A DNA stretch of 64,000 nucleotides from Pseudarthrobacter sp. MM222 (GTDB lineage: Bacteria; Actinomycetota; Actinomycetes; Actinomycetales; Micrococcaceae): positions 1,178,001 to 1,242,000 of the forward strand of contig NZ_OX352321.1 of assembly GCF_947090775.1 (NCBI RefSeq), given 5' to 3'. Both the position numbers and the translations under genes were made by a program. This document shows positions 44,703-53,418 of this stretch, piece by piece. Each line of letters begins with the position of its first letter. Position 1 is the stretch's first letter. Under the pieces are notes generated by a model, which had not been told where the DNA came from, made no database searches, and saw only the letters and a list, made by a program, of their open reading frames with translations.

Positions 44703-45941
44703 GTGCTTACCCTTGAGAGCCTGCCCGTCACGCTGGACAATGTCCTGGAGGCGCAGAAGCTGCTCGACGGGATCATTACGCGGACCCCGGTGGAGTCGTC
44801 CCGGGCCCTCGGCAGCCTCGTCGGCGGGGACGTGTTCCTTAAGTGCGAAAACCTGCAGCGCGCCGGCTCGTTCAAAGTGCGCGGGGCCTACGTGCGGATG
44901 GCCAAACTGTCCCCGGACGAAAAGAAGCGCGGCGTCGTAGCCGCCTCGGCCGGCAACCACGCCCAGGGCGTCGCTGTCGCGGCGAAGAGCCTCGGCATCC
45001 GGGCCCGAATCTACATGCCGCTCGGGGTCGCCCTGCCCAAACTGGCCGCCACCCGCAGCCACGGTGCCGAGGTGGTGCTGCACGGCCACAACGTCGATGA
45101 AGCGCTCGCCGAGGCAAAGCGTTATGCGGACGAATCCGGCGCCGTCTTCGTCCACCCGTTCGACGACGTGGACGTCGTCGCCGGCCAAGGCACCGTCGGG
45201 CTCGAGATCCTGGAGCAGGTCCCCGACGTCGACACCATCCTGATGGGGGTCGGCGGCGGCGGGCTGCTCGCCGGCGTCGCCGTGGCGGTCAAGGCCCGGG
45301 CGAAGGAACTCGGCCGGGAAATCCGCATCATCGGTGTGCAGGCGGAAAACGCCGCAGCCTATCCGCCCTCCCTTGCCGCTGACGCCCTGGTGCCGCTCAA
45401 GCGGGTCTCGACAATGGCCGACGGCATCGCCGTGGGACGGCCCGGGCAGCTGCCCTTCAGCATCATCCGCGAACTCGTGGACGACGTCGTCACGGTCAGC
45501 GAGGACGCCCTGGCCCGCGCGCTGATCTTCCTGCTGGAACGCGCCAAGATGGTGGTGGAACCCGCCGGGGCCGTCGGCGTCGCGGCCCTGATGGAGGGCA
45601 AGATCGAGAACCCGGGGACCGTGGCGGTGGTGCTGTCCGGCGGCAACATCGATCCCATGCTGATGCTCAAGGTCATCCAGCGCGGTCTCTCGGCCGCCGG
45701 CCGGTACATGACGGTCCGCATGATGCTGGACGACCGCCCGGGCTCGCTTGCCACGATCGCCCGCATCATCGCCGAGAACGACGCCAACGTGACCGGCCTG
45801 GACCACACCCGGGTGGGCGGCTCGATCAGTATGGGTGACGTCTCCATCACGGTGAACCTGGAAACCAAGGGCCACGAGCACTGCGAACAGGTCCTCGCGG
45901 CTCTCCGGGCCGAGGGCTTCCAGCCGATTGTGGTTCACTAG
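44703..45941 (+). CDS. ilvA: Threonine ammonia-lyase
   Basis: 412 aa fold-type II PLP enzyme. The PLP Lys is in RAGSFKVRGA, phosphate loop is GVGGGGLLAG, and a C-terminal ACT domain (about 335-412, MMLDDRPGSLATIARIIAENDANV) gives possible allosteric control. It deaminates threonine to 2-oxobutanoate, for isoleucine synthesis or catabolism (short one-ACT form). GTG at 44703 follows GAAGGAG. The rhomboid gene begins 5 bases after its stop. Confidence 0.94.
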   Translation: MLTLESLPVTLDNVLEAQKLLDGIITRTPVESSRALGSLVGGDVFLKCENLQRAGSFKVRGAYVRMAKLSPDEKKRGVVAASAGNHAQGVAVAAKSLGIRARIYMPLGVALPKLAATRSHGAEVVLHGHNVDEALAEAKRYADESGAVFVHPFDDVDVVAGQGTVGLEILEQVPDVDTILMGVGGGGLLAGVAVAVKARAKELGREIRIIGVQAENAAAYPPSLAADALVPLKRVSTMADGIAVGRPGQLPFSIIRELVDDVVTVSEDALARALIFLLERAKMVVEPAGAVGVAALMEGKIENPGTVAVVLSGGNIDPMLMLKVIQRGLSAAGRYMTVRMMLDDRPGSLATIARIIAENDANVTGLDHTRVGGSISMGDVSITVNLETKGHEHCEQVLAALRAEGFQPIVVH

Positions 45942-45946
45942 GCGCC

Positions 45947-46573
45947 ATGACCCTCGACTCTTTTCCGGACGAACGGCCCCGTACCGTTGAGACCCCCGCC
46001 GCGCGGGCCCGGCGAGGGCTGCTGGTGGTGGGTTCCTTCGTCCTGCTGCTGTACGTCATCGAGATCGTCAACACAGTGCTGTTGCATTCCCTGAACCGCA
46101 CGTTCGGTCTGCGGCCGCGTACCCTCGACGGACTCCTGGACATCCTGACGTTCCCGCTGCTGCACGCCAACCTGGCTCACCTGATGTCCAACACCCTCCC
46201 GCTGATCATCTTCGGGTTCCTGGTGTTCCTGGCCGGCATGCGCGTCTTCGTCACCGCGCTGGCGTCCAGCTGGCTGGGATCCGGGGTGGTGGTCTGGCTG
46301 ATCGGCGGTTTCAAAGTGACCGTCGGCGCGTCCGGGCTGGTCTTCGGCCTCTTCGCGTTCCTGCTGGTCCGGGGTTTCGTCAACCGCAACTGGTGGCAGA
46401 TCGTGCTGTCGGTGGTGCTGTTCATGGCTTACGGCGGCATCCTCTTCGGCATCCTTCCCACCGTGGCGAGCTTTGTGTCCTGGCAGGCGCACCTGGGCGG
46501 GGCGATCGGCGGCGTCGCGGCCGCGCTGCTGCTGAGCACTCGCGGCACCGGGGCCCTGCGCGCCGGACGCTAA
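45947..46573 (+). CDS. Rhomboid-family intramembrane serine protease
   Basis: 208 aa with six hydrophobic segments. The catalytic dyad is visible: Ser129 in TVGASGLVFGL and His182 in WQAHLGGAIGG; HANLAHLMSN (72-82) supplies the oxyanion Asn82. It should cleave membrane proteins within the bilayer; substrates unknown. No extra cytoplasmic domain. It is separated by 5 bases from ilvA, so they are co-transcribed. The bidirectional terminator at 46599-46635 follows. Confidence 0.9.
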   Translation: MTLDSFPDERPRTVETPAARARRGLLVVGSFVLLLYVIEIVNTVLLHSLNRTFGLRPRTLDGLLDILTFPLLHANLAHLMSNTLPLIIFGFLVFLAGMRVFVTALASSWLGSGVVVWLIGGFKVTVGASGLVFGLFAFLLVRGFVNRNWWQIVLSVVLFMAYGGILFGILPTVASFVSWQAHLGGAIGGVAAALLLSTRGTGALRAGR

Positions 46574-46598
46574 GCGGCCGCCGCCTCATTCTGCCGAC

Positions 46599-46635
46599 AA
46601 AAAACGCCGGCCTCCCCGCGTAGGGGAGGCCGGCG
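46599..46635 (-). terminator. greA terminator, usable in both directions
   Basis: 13-bp perfect stem (46605-46617 with 46623-46635), half CGCCGGCCTCCCC, loop GCGTA. On the minus strand it is followed by TTTTTT (46599-46604), a textbook terminator for greA. It also blocks the convergent rhomboid transcript. Confidence 0.92.
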
Positions 46636-46667
46636 TCGTCGTTCCGTCCTGGAACGCAGGGTTGCTG

Positions 46668-47162
46668 TCAGCCGACGTAGGGCTTGGCGGAGATGATCTC
46701 CACCGCGATGTCCTTGCCGTTCGGTGCGGTGTAGCTGATCTGGTCGCCCTCCTTGTGGCCGACGATCGCGGCACCCAGCGGGGACTTCTCACTGAAGACA
46801 TTGAGGTCGGAGTCGCCTGCGATCTCGCGGGAGCCGAGCAGGAACGTCTCCTCGTCGCCCGCGATCCGGGCAACGACGATCATTCCGGGTTCCACGATGC
46901 CGTCGTCGGCCGGTGACTCGCCCACGTGGGCGTCCCGCAGCAGGGCAGTGAGCTGGCGGATGCGGGCCTCGATCTTGCCCTGCTCCTCCTTGGCCGCGTG
47001 GTAGCCGCCGTTCTCCTTGAGGTCGCCTTCCTGCCGGGCAGCTTCGATCTTCTGAACGATTTCCGCCCGGCCGGGGCCGGAGAGGTGGTCCAGCTCTGCC
47101 TTCAGGCGGTCAAAAGCTTCCTGGGTGAGCCAAGCTGCAGTTGCGCTGTTGGGGGTAGACAC
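46668..47162 (-). CDS. greA: Transcription elongation factor GreA
   Basis: 164 aa. N-terminal coiled coil with the tip acidic region ARQEGDLKENGGYHAAKEEQGK, then the FKBP-like C-domain ending SYTAPNGKDIAVEIISAKPY. It stimulates transcript cleavage by stalled RNA polymerase. GTG at 47162 is preceded by GGAGAA; longer frames upstream lack a ribosome site. Monocistronic, ended by the terminator at 46599-46635. Confidence 0.96.
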   Translation of the reverse strand: MSTPNSATAAWLTQEAFDRLKAELDHLSGPGRAEIVQKIEAARQEGDLKENGGYHAAKEEQGKIEARIRQLTALLRDAHVGESPADDGIVEPGMIVVARIAGDEETFLLGSREIAGDSDLNVFSEKSPLGAAIVGHKEGDQISYTAPNGKDIAVEIISAKPYVG

Positions 47163-47346
47163 GGACTTCTCCTTTATGTGGTCAAACAAGCAAAGACCCC
47201 GCCTCGGTGGCCACTTATGGAACTCAGCAACCAGCTCAGCGGGGGAAAGGTATTGATCCATTGTAGTCAATGCTGTGGATAAACCAAAGAACGCAGCGGC
47301 GTGGATCACACCGTGTTACTTGGGGCCGGAGCGGCCCGTACCGGAA

Positions 47347-47805
47347 CTATTTGGCGCCGTCCGGAATCCAGCAACTGTCGACGACGGCCGAAACGGCCTG
47401 CGCCTCGGTCCGGACAAGCGCCCGGTGCGCCGTGGTGCGGCCGCCGTCGGCGCCTTCGTCCGCGGCGTTGGGCCCGACGTCGACTACCTTCCAGCCAACC
47501 ACGGCGAACTTGGCGTCGAGCGCCTTGAGGGCGCACTTGGCGTCCGTGGCGGGATCCTTGGTGACCTGGAAGTCGACTTCGGCGAGGGTGGCGTCCGGGG
47601 TGCTGTAGCCGATGTCCTTGAAGGTCACCGACGCGGTCGCGTTCGACGTCGAAATCCAGGCCATAAATCCGATGCCCGACGCGAGGGCGGCAGCTAGGAT
47701 GATGCGTTTGGTCCTGCCGGAGAGTGCGCGCTTTTGGCCGCCGTAACGATTGGCTAGGCTGGGAGATGCCGGCGCGGGCACGGCAGGCTGATCCTCGGAA
47801 GTCAC
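47347..47805 (-). CDS. DUF4307 membrane protein
   Basis: 152 aa: short N-terminus with RYGGQKRALSGRTKR, one membrane span (about 36-52), then a small extracytoplasmic beta domain with two Cys (C90, C144) that could form a disulfide. DUF4307 is restricted to actinobacteria and commonly sits next to mca, as here. Function unknown. GTG at 47805 is preceded by TAAACT (47812-47817) 6 bases away and no ribosome site, so leaderless translation is predicted. Confidence 0.85.
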   Translation of the reverse strand: MTSEDQPAVPAPASPSLANRYGGQKRALSGRTKRIILAAALASGIGFMAWISTSNATASVTFKDIGYSTPDATLAEVDFQVTKDPATDAKCALKALDAKFAVVGWKVVDVGPNAADEGADGGRTTAHRALVRTEAQAVSAVVDSCWIPDGAK

Positions 47806-47932
47806 CAGTCCAGTTTAGTGTGGATCGGGACGCGGATGTTCCGCGCCGGGATCCAGGCCGCAACCGGACGAGAAGTCCAATGCACGAGGACCTGTACCGA
47901 ACACCTGTAGATGAAAGAGGAGCCGTCCCACG

Positions 47933-48838
47933 ATGACAGCGTCCCCCAGCCCGTCAGCGCCGCTTCGACTGCTGGCTGTCCATGCTCATCCCGACGACGA
48001 ATCCAGCAAGGGCGCCGCCACGATGGCCATGTATGCCGCCGACGGCGTGGACGTCCTCGTGGCGACCTGCACCGACGGCGCCCGCGGCGACATCCAGAAC
48101 CCCGCCATGGAAGGCGAGCCGCACCCCAAGCGGGACATGGCCGGGGCGCGCCGGCTGGAGATGGAGCGGGCGGCCGGGATCCTCGGCGTCCGGCAGCGCT
48201 GGCTTGGTTTCGTGGACTCGGGACTGCCGGAAGGCGATCCGCTGCCGCCGCTGCCCGCCGGCTCCTTCGCCACACAGCCCCTGGAGCGGGCCGCCGCGCC
48301 GCTGGTGCGCCTGGTCCGCGAGTTCAAGCCGCAGGTCATTCTCAGTTACGACGAGAACGGCGGTTATCCGCACCCGGATCACATCATGGCCCACCGCGTG
48401 GCCGTCGAGGCGTTCGACGCCGCGGGGGACCCGGCCCGCTACCCGGGTACCGGCGAGGCATGGGCGCCGAGCAAGCTTTACTACGACCGTGCGTTCAGCC
48501 CGGAGCGGTTCCACGCCCTGCACCACGCGCTAACGGAGTCCGGACTCGAATCGCCCTACGCGGAGCGCATCGCCGCGTGGCTGGAGGCCGACGCGGAGGG
48601 CCATACGCCTCCCGCACCCACCCACGCCACGACCACCCAGATCGAGTGCGGGGACTTCTTCGAGGCCCGGGACGATGCCTTGCGCGCCCACCGCACCCAG
48701 GTGGACCCGGAGGGATTCTTCTTCGCGGTGTCGCCGGAGCTGCAGCGCCGCGTCTGGCCGTGGGAGGACTACTCGCTGATCCGATCCAGGATCCCCACCG
48801 AACTGCCTGAAAAGGACTTCTTCGCCGGGCTAAGATAG
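47933..48838 (+). CDS. mca: Mycothiol conjugate amidase Mca
   Basis: 301 aa zinc amidase of the PIG-L fold. AVHAHPDDESSKGAAT gives the H-P-D-D zinc motif, DENGGYPHPDHIMAHRVA the second ligand region. Mca cleaves mycothiol S-conjugates so that toxins can be exported as mercapturic acids; close relative MshB lacks some of these features. ATG at 47933 has GAGGAG 10 bases upstream. It is divergent from DUF4307. Its presence shows the organism makes mycothiol. Confidence 0.95.
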   Translation: MTASPSPSAPLRLLAVHAHPDDESSKGAATMAMYAADGVDVLVATCTDGARGDIQNPAMEGEPHPKRDMAGARRLEMERAAGILGVRQRWLGFVDSGLPEGDPLPPLPAGSFATQPLERAAAPLVRLVREFKPQVILSYDENGGYPHPDHIMAHRVAVEAFDAAGDPARYPGTGEAWAPSKLYYDRAFSPERFHALHHALTESGLESPYAERIAAWLEADAEGHTPPAPTHATTTQIECGDFFEARDDALRAHRTQVDPEGFFFAVSPELQRRVWPWEDYSLIRSRIPTELPEKDFFAGLR

Positions 48839-48860
48839 ACCCAACAGGTAAGTTCTATGC

Positions 48861-48900
48861 CCTGTAGAAATTATTCCTGTAGAAATTATGCCCTGTAGAA
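48861..48900. repeat. Tandem 15-16-bp repeats in the mca 3' spacer
   Basis: CCTGTAGAAATTATT (48861-48875), CCTGTAGAAATTATG (48876-48890) and a partial third copy CCTGTAGAA (48892-48900). The stretch is AT-rich against its surroundings and lies just upstream of the small membrane protein gene, so it could affect that promoter. Confidence 0.8.
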
Positions 48901-48946
48901 CCGCCCCGGCATCGGGGCCGCTCAGTCCCACAGAAGGTCTTTAGCC

Positions 48947-49297
48947 GTGCATTCCTTGCTCAACGCCCTGGCAACAACACCGGCACCCGCCCCCTCGCCG
49001 TCGTTGCGCCCGGGACTGTCCCAAGACCAGGTGACACCCGGGCTGCTCGGCTTCCTGCTGACCGCCTTCATCGTCGTGCTCACGGCGCTGCTGATTGTGG
49101 ATATGGTGCGGCGCATCCGCCGGGTGCGCTACCGTGCCCAGGTGGAAGAAGAGCGCGCCGCTGCCGAAGAGGCGGCCCTGAACGGCGATGCTCCGGCGTC
49201 CCCGGAAGCTGCAGGCCGGAACCTCGACCCGGACCCGGATTCCGGGGCTGGAACGCGCCCGGAAGTCAACGGCGATGCGGGACCCGGAAACCGCTGA
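48947..49297 (+). CDS. Small single-span membrane protein, unknown function
   Basis: 116 aa. A short Pro-rich N-terminus, one membrane segment (LLGFLLTAFIVVLTALLIVDMV, about 33-54), a basic stop-transfer stretch (RRIRRVRYR) and an acidic Ala/Pro/Gly-rich cytoplasmic tail. No family recognised. GTG at 48947 follows AGAAGG. Its 3' end overlaps the DUF255 gene start by 23 bases, so the two are co-expressed. Confidence 0.72.
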   Translation: MHSLLNALATTPAPAPSPSLRPGLSQDQVTPGLLGFLLTAFIVVLTALLIVDMVRRIRRVRYRAQVEEERAAAEEAALNGDAPASPEAAGRNLDPDPDSGAGTRPEVNGDAGPGNR

Positions 49298-51545
49298 CCG
49301 CGGAACTCCCCGGACTGTCCCCGAGGCTGCCAATGCCCTGGGGACGGAGCCCTCTGCCTACCTCCGGCAGCACGCGGGCAATCCCGTCCATTGGCGCCCG
49401 TTCGGGGACGAAGCCTTTGCCTTCGCCGCTGCGCGGGACGTCCCGGTGTTCCTCTCCATCGGGTACGCAGCCTGCCACTGGTGCCATGTCATGGCGCACG
49501 AATCCTTTGAGGACCAGGCCACCGCAGACTTCCTGAACGCCCACTTCGTCGCGGTCAAGGTGGACCGGGAGGAACGGCCTGACGTCGACGCCGTCTACAT
49601 GGCCGCAACCCAGGCCATCACAGGCGAGGGCGGCTGGCCGATGTCCGTCTTCCTCCTGCCCGACGGGCGTGCCTTCCACGCCGGCACCTATTTCCCGCCG
49701 CTACCCTTGCCGGGCCGGCCCTCCTTCCGCCAGGTCCTCGAGGCCGTGGTCGAGGCCTGGACGGAACGCCGCAGCGCCCTGGAACAGAACGCCGACACCC
49801 TGGCCCGCGGGCTCGCCGCCGCGCAATTTGGCCCTGCGCAATTCGGCGCCGCGGTGCGGCTGGACCGCCCGCCCGAACCGGTAAGCGCAGAGCTGGTGTC
49901 CGAGGCCGTGGCAGCCCTCGCCGACTCCGAAGACCCGGACGACGGCGGCTTCGGCACCGCGCCGAAGTTCCCGCCGTCGCCGGTGCTCGAATTCCTGATC
50001 CGGCATGCCGCAGCGGGATCGGGCGCCGCTTCCGGCGCCGGGCCGTTCCGCGCGGCGGATTCCGGCAGCGCACTGGCCGCCCGGGACATGGCGGGCCGCA
50101 CTCTCGCGGCCATGTCCCGTTCGGCCTTGTTTGACCAGCTCGACGGGGGTTTCGCCCGGTACTCGGTGACCCGGGACTGGTCGGTTCCGCACTTCGAGAA
50201 AATGCTCTACGACAACGCCCAGCTGCTGCGCCTGTACACGCACTGGGTCCGGCTCGGCGGTACGGCGGAGTACCCGGCGGCCGAAGCCGCCGACGTCGCC
50301 GGCCGCACTGCCGACTGGCTCCTGGCAGCGCTGGGCCTGGCAACCCGGCCGGTGTCCGGGGCGGCGGGTTCTGCCGCGGCGGGTACCGGCCCCGAAAGAC
50401 TTCCGGAAGCCGTGGCTTCCTCCCTCGACGCCGACACCGTGGTGGCCGGCCGGCACTCCGAGGGGGCCACCTACCTCTGGACCACCAGGGAACTGGCCGC
50501 GCTGCTCGGTGCGGAAGACGGCGCCGCCGTCGCCCGCCTGATGAATGTAGGCGGGCGCGGCACGGTGACCGCCGAGGGCTCCCCGCTGCATCCCGGGCGG
50601 GAGATGGGGCCGGCGGACGCGGAGCTGTGGCAGCGGGTGCTGCCGGTGCTCCTGGCGGAACGCTCGCGGCGGCCGCAGCCCGCCCGGGACGACAAGGTGG
50701 TGGCCGGCTGGAACGGCCTGGCTGTGGCGGCGCTCGCCGAAACCGGCGCGGTGCTTGACCGTCCTGATCTGACGGCGGCCGCCGGGCGGATCGCGGCGTA
50801 CCTCGAACGGGTGCATTGGCACGCGGGCGAAGGGAACGTGCCGGGCAGCCTCGTGCGGGTCTCGCATGACGGGGTGGCGCGCGGCATCGGGGGCCTGTTG
50901 GAGGACTACGCCTTCTGCGCGGAGGGACTGCTGGCGCTTCACTCGGTCACCGGCCAGGCGCGCTGGTACCGCCTGGCCGAGGACCTGATCACCGCTGCCT
51001 GCTTCCGGTTCGTTACGGACGGGGCCCTGCAGGACAGCGCCGGGGAGTCGGGCCAGGTGCTGAACGCCCAGGGCGGCCGGGCGGCGCTGGATCCGTTCGA
51101 CAACGCCGCCCCCAGTGGCGCCGCCGCGTTCGCCGGGGTGCTGCTGTCCTACTCGGCGCTGTCCGGCTCCGGCCGGCACCGCGCCCTGGCCGGCAATATC
51201 CTGGACCTTTTGCCGCCGCTGGCAACCCGGGCACCCCGCGTGGCCGGCTGGCTGCTGGCGACGGCGCAGGCCGCGCTCGCGGGCCCGGTGGAGGCCGCAG
51301 TTGCCGGCCCGGACACCCCGGAACGCGCGGCATTGCACCGGGAACTGCTGCGCTCGCCGAGCCCCGGGCTTGTGATCGCCGTCCAGGACGCCGCCGACGC
51401 CGCGCCCTCCGTGCCGCTGCTGCGGGGCCGGGGACCCGCCCCGGACGGCTCGCCGCAGGTGTTCCTGTGCCGCGGCATGGTCTGCGAACTACCCGTCGGT
51501 TCTGCCGGCGCGGTCCGGGATCGCCTCGCTAGCATGGCCGGATGA
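49275..51545 (+). CDS. DUF255 thioredoxin-domain protein (YyaL/SPATA20 family)
   Basis: 756 aa. The N-terminal thioredoxin-like DUF255 domain has NPVHWRPFGDEAFAFA and CHWCHVMAHESFED, the diagnostic pair of Cys-x-x-Cys. The remaining ~550 residues form an (alpha/alpha)6-like barrel seen in sugar epimerases/glycoside hydrolases (HFEKMLYDNAQLL, WNGLAVAALAETG). Biochemical role unknown. ATG at 49275 overlaps the previous gene. Neighbourhood with mca suggests thiol metabolism, but this is only context. Confidence 0.9.
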   Translation: MRDPETADRGTPRTVPEAANALGTEPSAYLRQHAGNPVHWRPFGDEAFAFAAARDVPVFLSIGYAACHWCHVMAHESFEDQATADFLNAHFVAVKVDREERPDVDAVYMAATQAITGEGGWPMSVFLLPDGRAFHAGTYFPPLPLPGRPSFRQVLEAVVEAWTERRSALEQNADTLARGLAAAQFGPAQFGAAVRLDRPPEPVSAELVSEAVAALADSEDPDDGGFGTAPKFPPSPVLEFLIRHAAAGSGAASGAGPFRAADSGSALAARDMAGRTLAAMSRSALFDQLDGGFARYSVTRDWSVPHFEKMLYDNAQLLRLYTHWVRLGGTAEYPAAEAADVAGRTADWLLAALGLATRPVSGAAGSAAAGTGPERLPEAVASSLDADTVVAGRHSEGATYLWTTRELAALLGAEDGAAVARLMNVGGRGTVTAEGSPLHPGREMGPADAELWQRVLPVLLAERSRRPQPARDDKVVAGWNGLAVAALAETGAVLDRPDLTAAAGRIAAYLERVHWHAGEGNVPGSLVRVSHDGVARGIGGLLEDYAFCAEGLLALHSVTGQARWYRLAEDLITAACFRFVTDGALQDSAGESGQVLNAQGGRAALDPFDNAAPSGAAAFAGVLLSYSALSGSGRHRALAGNILDLLPPLATRAPRVAGWLLATAQAALAGPVEAAVAGPDTPERAALHRELLRSPSPGLVIAVQDAADAAPSVPLLRGRGPAPDGSPQVFLCRGMVCELPVGSAGAVRDRLASMAG

Positions 51546-51732
51546 CTTCGCTGATCCGACCGGCCATGCCTCGCCTGCAGGCGGCAACTACCCGAACTCA
51601 TCGTGGCAGGGCGGAATTTCCTGACCTCGACGCCGGAATTTCCCCACTTTTGGAGTCGGCGGCCGGCGTGTCGGACCGAACCGCCGGTGCGTCTCGGCGT
51701 CGCGCAGTCAAAGCTGGGGAGATTCCGCTGCC

Positions 51733-51783
51733 AGGCGGGCAGGCCGGCCGGGGCGCTGCCGGCGGCTGGGCCTTTGCCCGCCT
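51733..51783. terminator. Long hairpin between DUF255 and hemolysin III genes
   Basis: AGGCGGGCA (51733-51741) pairs with TGCCCGCCT (51775-51783), with a GC-rich inner region able to fold further. It overlaps the last base of the hemolysin III stop codon. Probable shared terminator of two convergent genes. The other ~190 bases of the gap (51546-51732) show no gene. Confidence 0.5.
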
Positions 51784-52502
51784 CAGCTGAGGACGGCGAT
51801 GGCTATCGCGATGTAGTGCGCGGCAAAGGCAAAGACCGTGAGGGCATGGAACAGCTCATGGAAGCCGAAGTGCTTGTAGCTGAAGTTTGGCTTCTTCAGG
51901 GCGTAGAAAACGGCGCCGGTGATGTAGAGGACGCCGCCCACACAGATCAGGATGGCGGAGGCCGCATTGGCGGCGAAGAACTCCGGCAGGTAGAACAGGG
52001 AGCCGCAGCCCAGCGCTATATAGATCGGTACGTAGAGCCAGCGCGGGGCGTTGGTCCACAGCAGGCGGAACAGCACGCCCAGAATGGCGCCGGACCAGAT
52101 GACCCAAAGCAGCAATTCGGCCTTGGGCCGATCCAGGAGCGCCCAGGCGAGCGGTGTGTAGCTGCCGGCGATGACCAGCATGATGTTTGTGTGGTCCAGC
52201 CGCTTCAGCACCATCTTGACCCGCGGAGACCAGTTGCCGCGATGGTAAATGGCGCTGATGCCGAAGAGCAAGACGCCGGTGAAGGCGTAGATCGCAGAAG
52301 CGATCCTAAGATCCGGGGTGGGGGCCAGAAGAACCAGGACCAGGCCTGCTGCGAGCGCCAGCGGGGCCGTTCCGGTGTGGATCCAGCCACGCCACTTGGG
52401 CTTGATCATCAGCAGCTCGGCCAGCCTGACAGCGGCGTCGTCCATTGCGCTTCCGCGGTCCGCCGGGCGCTTCGGCAAGGGCTCCGGGCTGTTGCTTTCC
52501 AT
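51783..52502 (-). CDS. Hemolysin III / PAQR family membrane protein
   Basis: 239 aa with seven membrane spans. PAQR motifs SAIYHRGNW, LDHTNIMLVIAGSYTP and FGFHELFHALTVFAFAAHY place His and Asp residues for a metal site typical of the YqfA/HlyIII branch, linked to membrane-lipid hydrolase activity. Cytolysin activity is not implied. TATTAT (52509-52514) sits 6 bases before the ATG, with no ribosome site, so the transcript is probably leaderless. Divergent from the prenyltransferase gene. Confidence 0.9.
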   Translation of the reverse strand: MESNSPEPLPKRPADRGSAMDDAAVRLAELLMIKPKWRGWIHTGTAPLALAAGLVLVLLAPTPDLRIASAIYAFTGVLLFGISAIYHRGNWSPRVKMVLKRLDHTNIMLVIAGSYTPLAWALLDRPKAELLLWVIWSGAILGVLFRLLWTNAPRWLYVPIYIALGCGSLFYLPEFFAANAASAILICVGGVLYITGAVFYALKKPNFSYKHFGFHELFHALTVFAFAAHYIAIAIAVLS

Positions 52503-52530
52503 GCCGCCATAATATCCTACGGGCTAGTAA

Positions 52531-52553
52531 GTTACTCATCGGTAACAAGTTCT
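52531..52553. promoter_or_regulatory. GnTAC-n6-GTAACAAGTTCT motif, second copy
   Basis: GTTAC (52531-52535), six bases, GTAAC AAGTTCT (52542-52553), between divergent hemolysin III and prenyltransferase genes. It shares 13 identical bases (GGTAACAAGTTCT) and layout with 12542-12564. The 11-base period between pentamers recalls MtrA direct repeats, but the regulator is not known. Confidence 0.35.
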
Positions 52554-52644
52554 GCAGGGCACCGACCGTGCCGCCCTGCACCCGCCGCCGCTGTGCGGCA
52601 GGTAGCCTAGGATGTGCACTGCAGTCGTACTTCAAGGAAGCCAG

Positions 52645-53418
52645 GTGAATCGCCGGATGGAACTGCCCGGGTTCCTTTATGGCTTCTACGAGCGCCGGCT
52701 CCAACGGTCCCTTGACCCGGAGCGGATCCCCAAACACATCGGTGTCATGGTGGACGGCAACCGGCGGTGGGCCCGTCAGTTCAACGCTCCGACCAGCCAG
52801 GGCCACCAGGCCGGTGCCGACAAGATCCACGAGTTCCTCGGCTGGTGCCAGGAACTCGGCGTCAAAGTCGTCACGCTCTACATGCTTTCCACGGACAACA
52901 TGAACCGCTCGGGCGAAGAACTCGACCTGCTGATGGGCATCATCGCAAATACTTTGGACCGGCTCGACGAGGACGCCGAGATCTCCGTGCACGCCATGGG
53001 CGCCCCTGAGCTCCTTCCGGACTACCTCGCCGAACGGCTCAACAAACTCACCGCCCGCACACCCGCGCGCGAGAAGCTCCACGTCAATGTCGCCGTCGGC
53101 TACGGCGGGCGCCGGGAGATCGTCGACGCCGTCCGCGAACTCCTGCACGACGCCGTCGGCCGCGGCGCCGACATCGGCAAGCTCGCTGACGAACTCAGCG
53201 TCGACGACATCTCCCGGTTCCTATACACCCGCGGCCAGCCCGACCCGGACCTCGTGATCCGGACGTCGGGCGAGCAGCGGCTTTCCGGGTTCCTGATGTG
53301 GCAGAGCGCATACAGCGAGTTCTACTTCTGCGAAGCGCTGTGGCCGGCTTTCCGGAAAGTGGACTTCCTCCGCGCCCTGCGTGACTATGCCGGCAGGCAG
53401 CGCCGCTTCGGCTCCTGA
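52645..53418 (+). CDS. Cis-prenyltransferase (isoprenyl diphosphate synthase, UppS family)
   Basis: 257 aa. The conserved region begins HIGVMVDGNRRWARQ (catalytic Asp in DGNRRWA); further motifs are LYMLSTDNMNRS, VNVAVGYGGRREI, and DLVIRTSGEQRLSGFLMWQSAYSEFYF. It adds cis-isoprene units to an allylic diphosphate, making polyprenyl carriers for cell-wall synthesis; chain length (Z-farnesyl or longer) is not readable. GTG at 52645 has AAGGAAG upstream. A short mycobacterial-type Z-FPP synthase is an alternative. Confidence 0.92.
   Translation: MNRRMELPGFLYGFYERRLQRSLDPERIPKHIGVMVDGNRRWARQFNAPTSQGHQAGADKIHEFLGWCQELGVKVVTLYMLSTDNMNRSGEELDLLMGIIANTLDRLDEDAEISVHAMGAPELLPDYLAERLNKLTARTPAREKLHVNVAVGYGGRREIVDAVRELLHDAVGRGADIGKLADELSVDDISRFLYTRGQPDPDLVIRTSGEQRLSGFLMWQSAYSEFYFCEALWPAFRKVDFLRALRDYAGRQRRFGS

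Noticed and set aside
43314..45938. Very long minus-strand open frame (874 codons) opposite the AI-2E-family and ilvA genes
   Set aside because: It is antisense to clear, conserved genes; its Asp/Gly/His/Gln-rich translation is the usual high-GC shadow and matches no family.
48861..48900. CRISPR-like repeat
   Set aside because: Units are directly adjacent with no unique spacers, and no cas genes are present.
51542..51790. Possible 82-codon gene after the DUF255 gene
   Set aside because: Starts within the DUF255 stop region, has no family-like sequence, and extends through the probable terminator.
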